Shown here: piece after piece, positions 15,948-19,944 of the stretch | Position numbering within the stretch: position 1 is the stretch's first letter | Layout of the letters: the number at the start of each line of letters is the position of its first letter | From: 2-02-FULL-66-14 sp037443705 | GTDB taxonomy: Bacteria; Pseudomonadota; Gammaproteobacteria; Burkholderiales; SG8-39 | Length of the DNA: 19,944 nucleotides | Reading direction: 5' to 3' | NCBI GenBank assembly: GCA_037443705.1 | Contig: JBBINV010000056.1 | Span: 1 to 19,944 of the forward strand | Position numbers and translations under genes: made by a program | Notes under the pieces: generated by a model | The model's input: the letters and a program-made list of their open reading frames with translations, nothing else | What the model was told of the DNA's origin: nothing | Database searches by the model: none

Positions 15948-18509
15948 ATGCAAGACCGGTACGACCCTCAAGCCGTCGAACGCGACGCCCAGGCGTTCTG
16001 GCAGGCGCACGGCTCGTTCCGCTCGACCGAGCCGAAGGCGGGCGAACCGGCAGGACCGAAGTTCTACTGCCTTTCGATGTTCCCCTACCCGTCGGGGAAG
16101 CTGCACATGGGGCACGTGCGCAACTACACGATCGGCGACGTGCTGACGCGCTATTACCGGATGCGCGGCTACAACGTCCTTCAGCCGATGGGCTGGGACG
16201 CGTTCGGGCTGCCGGCGGAGAACGCCGCGATGGCGAACCGGGTGCCGCCGGCGAAATGGACCTACGACAACATCGCGTACATGAAGGCGCAGCTGCGCTC
16301 GCTCGGCTTCGCGCTCGACTGGGAGCGCGAGCTGGCGACCTGCCGGCCCGAGTATTACCGGTGGAACCAGTGGCTGTTCACGCGGCTTTTCCGCAAGGGC
16401 CTCGCCTACAAGAAGACCGGCGTGGTCAACTGGGATCCGGTCGACCAGACGGTGCTCGCGAACGAGCAGGTCATCGACGGCCGCGGCTGGAGGACCGGCG
16501 CGCCGGTGGAAAAGCGCGAGATCCCGATGTATTTCCTGCGGATCACCGCGTACGCCGAGGAGCTGCTCGGCGCGCTCGACCATCTTCCGGGCTGGCCCGA
16601 GCAGGTGAAGCTGATGCAGAAGAACTGGATCGGCCGCTCCGAAGGCGTACGCGTGGGTTTCCCCTATGAACTGGAAAACCGCAGACAGGTCCTGTGGGTC
16701 TTCACGACTCGCGCCGACACCCTGATGGGCGCGACCTTCTGCGCGGTGGCCGCGGAGCATCCGATCGCGTCGTTCGCTTCTCGAAAGAACCCGCAGCTGA
16801 AAGCCTTCGTCGAGGAATGCCGGCGTGGCCCGACCATGGAGGCCGACCTCGCGCAGATCGAGAAGAAAGGAATGCCGACCGGATTGTACGCGACGCACCC
16901 GCTGTCGGGGGAGCAGATCCCGATCTGGGTCGCGAACTACGTGCTCATGGGCTACGGCGAGGGCGCGGTGATGGCCGTGCCGGCGCACGACGAGCGCGAT
17001 TTCGAATTCGCGCTGAAGTACGGTCTGCCGATCCGGCCCGTGATCCGCCATCCGCTCGGCGACGGCGTGCCCGCGCCCTGGAAGCCCGAATACGCCGAAT
17101 ACGGGGTTTGCATCAACTCGGGGCCGTACGATGGGCTCGCGTACCAGGACGCGGTAGACCGGATCGCGAACGACCTGAACGCGAAAAACCTCGGCGAGAA
17201 ACAGGTGCAATGGCGCCTGCGCGACTGGGGCATCTCGCGCCAGCGCTACTGGGGCTGCCCGATCCCGATCGTGCACTGCCCGCACTGCGGCGACGTGCCG
17301 GTGCCGGACGAGCAGCTGCCGGTCGTGCTGCCGGAGGATCTCGTGCCCGACGGCACCGGCAACCCGCTTGCGAAGCTTCCGGCGTTCTACGAGACGGATT
17401 GCCCCTCGTGCGGCAGGGCGGCGCGGCGCGAAACCGACACGATGGACACATTCGTCGACTCGTCGTGGTATTTCGCGCGCTTCGCCTGCCCGGGGAGCGA
17501 CGCGGCGATGGTCGATGCGCGCGCGAGCTACTGGATGCCGGTCGACCAGTACATCGGCGGCATCGAGCACGCGATCCTGCACCTGCTGTACTCCCGGTTC
17601 TTCCAGCGCGTAATGCGCGACGAGGGGCTGATGCCCGGCGTGTCCGAGCCGTTCACGAACCTGCTCACACAGGGCATGGTGCTCGCCGAGTCGTATTACC
17701 TCGACACGCCCGAGGGCCGGCGCGAGTGGATCAATCCCGCGGAAGTGATCGTGCAAAGGGATTCGAAGGGAAGAATTCTTTCTGCGAAGACGGCCGAAGG
17801 CAAGGAGGTCACCTACGACGGCATCGGCACGATGTCGAAGTCGAAGAACAACGGCGTCGATCCTCAGGCCCTGATCGACCGGTACGGCGCCGATACCGCG
17901 CGCTTCTTCACCATCTTCGCCTCGCCGCCGACCAACACGCTCGAATGGTCGGACGAGGGCGTCGAGGGCTCGTACCGGTTCCTGCGGCGGCTCTGGGATT
18001 TCGGCTTCAGGTTTTCCCGCGCGGAATGCGCCGCGGCCTTCGACCGGAAGATCCGCTACCAGGTCCACGCGGAACTGAAGAAGGCGAACGACGACATCGA
18101 ACGCCAGAAATTCAACACGGTCGCATCCGCCTGCATGAAAATCCTCAATGCGCTGGAAGCGCTTCCGGAGTGGGATGCGACTTCGAAGGAGGGCCTGTCC
18201 ATCCTGCTGCGCATGCTCGCGCCGATCGCGCCGCACCTGTGCCACCAGTTGTGGCGCGAGCTCGGCTTCGGCGAGGACGTGATGCGCGCGCCCTGGCCCG
18301 AGCCCGACCCCGCGGCGCTCGCGCAGGACGAGGTCCAGTACGTCGTGCAGGTCAACGGCAGGACGCGCGGCAGCGTGTCCGTTCCGGCCGGATCGAGCGA
18401 GGAGCAGACGGCGTCCCTCGCCATCAGCGCCGTGAGCAAGTACATCGCGGACAAGCCCGTGCGACGGAAGATCGTCATCCCCGGCCGGCTCGTGAATCTG
18501 GTGATATGA
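15948..18509 (+). CDS. leuS: Leucyl-tRNA synthetase
   Basis: This class Ia aminoacyl-tRNA synthetase charges tRNA-Leu. The ATG at 15948 begins M-Q-D-R-Y-D-P-Q-A-V-E and gives 853 residues, the normal bacterial length (E. coli 860). The frame is open 63 bases further upstream, but that part overlaps the promoter. The HIGH signature appears as P-Y-P-S-G-K-L-H-M-G-H-V-R-N-Y near residue 45. The CP1 editing domain follows with T-T-R-A-D-T-L-M-G-A-T and the V-P-A-H-D-E-R-D block. Zinc-type cysteines are seen in C-P-H-C-G and C-P-S-C-G. The leucine-specific W-Y-F-A-R-F segment comes next, and KMSKS is present as G-T-M-S-K-S-K-N-N-G-V-D. The C-terminus ends V-R-R-K-I-V-I-P-G-R-L-V-N-L-V-I. It overlaps lptE by ATGA, and leuS-lptE-holA is a standard proteobacterial operon. 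Confidence 0.97.
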   Translation: MQDRYDPQAVERDAQAFWQAHGSFRSTEPKAGEPAGPKFYCLSMFPYPSGKLHMGHVRNYTIGDVLTRYYRMRGYNVLQPMGWDAFGLPAENAAMANRVPPAKWTYDNIAYMKAQLRSLGFALDWERELATCRPEYYRWNQWLFTRLFRKGLAYKKTGVVNWDPVDQTVLANEQVIDGRGWRTGAPVEKREIPMYFLRITAYAEELLGALDHLPGWPEQVKLMQKNWIGRSEGVRVGFPYELENRRQVLWVFTTRADTLMGATFCAVAAEHPIASFASRKNPQLKAFVEECRRGPTMEADLAQIEKKGMPTGLYATHPLSGEQIPIWVANYVLMGYGEGAVMAVPAHDERDFEFALKYGLPIRPVIRHPLGDGVPAPWKPEYAEYGVCINSGPYDGLAYQDAVDRIANDLNAKNLGEKQVQWRLRDWGISRQRYWGCPIPIVHCPHCGDVPVPDEQLPVVLPEDLVPDGTGNPLAKLPAFYETDCPSCGRAARRETDTMDTFVDSSWYFARFACPGSDAAMVDARASYWMPVDQYIGGIEHAILHLLYSRFFQRVMRDEGLMPGVSEPFTNLLTQGMVLAESYYLDTPEGRREWINPAEVIVQRDSKGRILSAKTAEGKEVTYDGIGTMSKSKNNGVDPQALIDRYGADTARFFTIFASPPTNTLEWSDEGVEGSYRFLRRLWDFGFRFSRAECAAAFDRKIRYQVHAELKKANDDIERQKFNTVASACMKILNALEALPEWDATSKEGLSILLRMLAPIAPHLCHQLWRELGFGEDVMRAPWPEPDPAALAQDEVQYVVQVNGRTRGSVSVPAGSSEEQTASLAISAVSKYIADKPVRRKIVIPGRLVNLVI

Positions 18510-19003
18510 GAAGAGGGGCGAGCGCGGTTTTCCTTCTTGTCGCGCTGGCTGGGTGCGGGTTCCAGCTGCGCGGCGCGGCCGGTCTGCCGTTCGAGTCGAT
18601 CTACATCCCGGGCAACAGCGGCATCGCGCTCGATCTCAAGCGCAACATCGCGGCCGGAACGCGCACGCGGGTGACCGACGAGCGCAAGAGTGCGCAGGCG
18701 GTGCTCGAGTTCCAGCAGGAGGTGCGCCAGAAGGACATCCTCTCCCTCACCGCGGCGGGCCGGGTGCGCGAGTTCCGGCTCAAGTACCTGGTCGGATTCC
18801 GGGTCCACGACGGCAAGGGCGGCGAGTTCGTTCCGGCCTCGGCGCTCGAGCTCTCGCGCGAGGTCACCTACAGCGATACCGACGTGCTCGCCAAGGAGGC
18901 CGAGGAGCAGCTGCTGTACCGCGACATGCAGAACGACATGGTGCAGCTCATCATGCGGCGCCTGGCCGCGGCGCCGGCTCGCAAGCCCGCCGCGCGCGAA
19001 TAG
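18506..19003 (+). CDS. lptE: LPS-assembly lipoprotein LptE (RlpB)
   Basis: This outer-membrane lipoprotein plugs the LptD barrel and completes LPS delivery to the cell surface. The product is 165 residues. It starts M-R-R-G and carries a lipoprotein signal peptide with lipobox L-A-G-C, so Cys17 is the acylated first residue of the mature protein. The mature start C-G-F-Q-L-R-G-A-A-G-L-P-F is the hallmark of LptE, and the following beta-rich part includes Y-I-P-G-N-S and L-T-A-A-G-R-V-R-E-F. Its ATG overlaps the leuS stop (ATGA), indicating translational coupling; the stop is 17 bases before holA. The organism therefore has LPS of the Lpt-dependent kind. Confidence 0.92.
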   Translation: MRRGASAVFLLVALAGCGFQLRGAAGLPFESIYIPGNSGIALDLKRNIAAGTRTRVTDERKSAQAVLEFQQEVRQKDILSLTAAGRVREFRLKYLVGFRVHDGKGGEFVPASALELSREVTYSDTDVLAKEAEEQLLYRDMQNDMVQLIMRRLAAAPARKPAARE

Positions 19004-19020
19004 ACGAGACGCCCCGGGCG

Positions 19021-19944
19021 ATGCAGCTCCGCGCCGAGAACCTCGAGGCGCATCTCGCCAAGTCGCTCGCGCCGGTCTACGCCATCCACGGCGACGAGGC
19101 GCTGCTCGCGCTGGAGGCCGCGGACGCGGTGCGCGCGGCCGCGCGCGGCCGCGGTTTCGCCGAGCGCGAGGTCTTCGAGGTCGACCGCTACTTCAAATGG
19201 GACGCCTTCGGCCACGCGGCGGCGAGCGGGTCGCTCTTCGGCGCCCGCCGGATCCTGGATGTCCGGATCCCCGGAGGAAAGCCCGGCGCGCAAGGCGCGG
19301 AAGCGATCGCACGCTACTGCGCGAGGCCCGCGGCCGACGCCCTGCTGCTCGTGCAGCTGCCGCGCCTGGATCGCGCCACGCAGTCGACGAGCTGGTTTGG
19401 CGCGCTCGGCGCGGCGGGGGTCGTGGTCGATGTCTGGCCGATCGAGCGCGCGCGCCTGCCGGACTGGATCGGCACGCGCCTCGCGCGCAACGGCCAGCGC
19501 GCCGCGCGCGAGGTGCTCGAGTTCCTCGCCGAGCGGGTGGAAGGCAACCTGCTCGCCGCGCACCAGGAGGTGCAGAAGCTCGCGCTGCTGGCGCCGCCGG
19601 GCGCGCTTTCGTTCGAGGCGGTCGAGGCCGCGGTGGCGGACGTCGCGCGCTACGGCGCGTTCGACGCCGGAGCGGCGCTTCTCGCCGGAGACCTCGCGCG
19701 CTACGCGCGCGTGCTCGAGGCGCTGCGCGGCGAGGGCGAATCGCCGACCTACGTGATATGGGCGGTCGCGGAAGACCTGCGCGCGCTTCTTCGCGTGCAG
19801 GCGGGCCTCGCGGCGGGGCGGCCGCTCGAGGCGCTCCTTCGCGAGAGCCGCGTCTGGGGACCGCGCCAGGCGCCGGTCAAGGCGGCGCTCGCGCGCCTGC
19901 CGGAAGCGGCCGAGCGACGCGCCCTCGCGCGGCTCGCGGCGATC
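19021..19944 (+). CDS. holA: DNA polymerase III delta subunit, 3' end beyond window
   Basis: This is the clamp-loader subunit that opens the beta sliding clamp. The frame is open to the last base, giving 308 residues without a stop; full-length HolA is about 340, so only some 30 residues are missing. It begins M-Q-L-R-A-E-N-L-E-A-H-L, and the N-terminal domain shows P-V-Y-A-I-H-G-D-E-A-L-L. Characteristic segments include S-G-S-L-F-G-A-R-R-I-L-D, L-P-D-W-I, E-G-N-L-L-A-A-H-Q-E-V-Q-K-L-A-L-L, the delta hallmark V-A-D-V-A-R-Y-G-A-F-D, and near the end S-R-V-W-G-P-R-Q-A-P. Position after lptE in the leuS operon agrees with the family. The ribosome binding site is weak, consistent with coupling to lptE. 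Nothing odd is seen in the visible part. Confidence 0.95.
   Translation, partial: MQLRAENLEAHLAKSLAPVYAIHGDEALLALEAADAVRAAARGRGFAEREVFEVDRYFKWDAFGHAAASGSLFGARRILDVRIPGGKPGAQGAEAIARYCARPAADALLLVQLPRLDRATQSTSWFGALGAAGVVVDVWPIERARLPDWIGTRLARNGQRAAREVLEFLAERVEGNLLAAHQEVQKLALLAPPGALSFEAVEAAVADVARYGAFDAGAALLAGDLARYARVLEALRGEGESPTYVIWAVAEDLRALLRVQAGLAAGRPLEALLRESRVWGPRQAPVKAALARLPEAAERRALARLAAI

Noticed and set aside
15930..18245. A 771-codon minus-strand open frame opposite leuS
   Set aside because: It is the mirror of a certain leuS gene, has low-complexity Arg/His/Val content and no recognisable domain.

Overview
The window is GC-rich (roughly two thirds G+C by eye), densely coded chromosomal DNA. 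The order leuS-lptE-holA, the presence of an LPS-assembly lipoprotein and the closest family resemblances all point to a Gram-negative proteobacterium, most likely a betaproteobacterium (Burkholderiales/Rhodocyclales-like). That placement is inference; no rRNA or marker phylogeny is available here.

Left edge (1-636): the 3' end of an IS91/ISCR-type transposase, followed by an oriIS-like terminus. It abuts the first ~24 codons of an O-methyltransferase-like gene, which originally overlapped the end of ilvA by ATGA. The element therefore appears to have cut off that gene.

Housekeeping block (633-5619): ilvA (threonine ammonia-lyase, minus strand), a small YqaA/DedA-like membrane protein (plus strand, probably with a non-canonical CTG start), a 3-hydroxyacyl-CoA dehydrogenase (minus) and uvrD helicase II (minus). 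A REP-like hairpin lies between the last two.

Signalling and giant-enzyme block (5660-14440): a NarL/FixJ-type response regulator (minus) is divergent from a six-TM hybrid histidine kinase (plus). Only 32 bp after the kinase begins a 2005-residue gene that is the most striking object here. It joins a cholesterol-oxidase-like GMC flavoprotein carrying a four-cysteine cluster, a middle domain, an alpha/beta hydrolase with a Cys nucleophile elbow (G-H-C-M-G), and a PhoD-like metallophosphoesterase. The arrangement suggests that the two-component pair controls or senses the pathway of this multi-enzyme chain, but the substrate is unknown.

Right part (14441-19944): a short intergenic stretch with GC palindromes, two small orphan ORFs (40 and 73 codons), a secreted FecR-SPOR protein (minus), then the leuS-lptE-holA operon (plus). 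holA runs off the window. leuS and uvrD each have a perfect TATAAT between short GC-rich inverted arms, with no recognisable -35.
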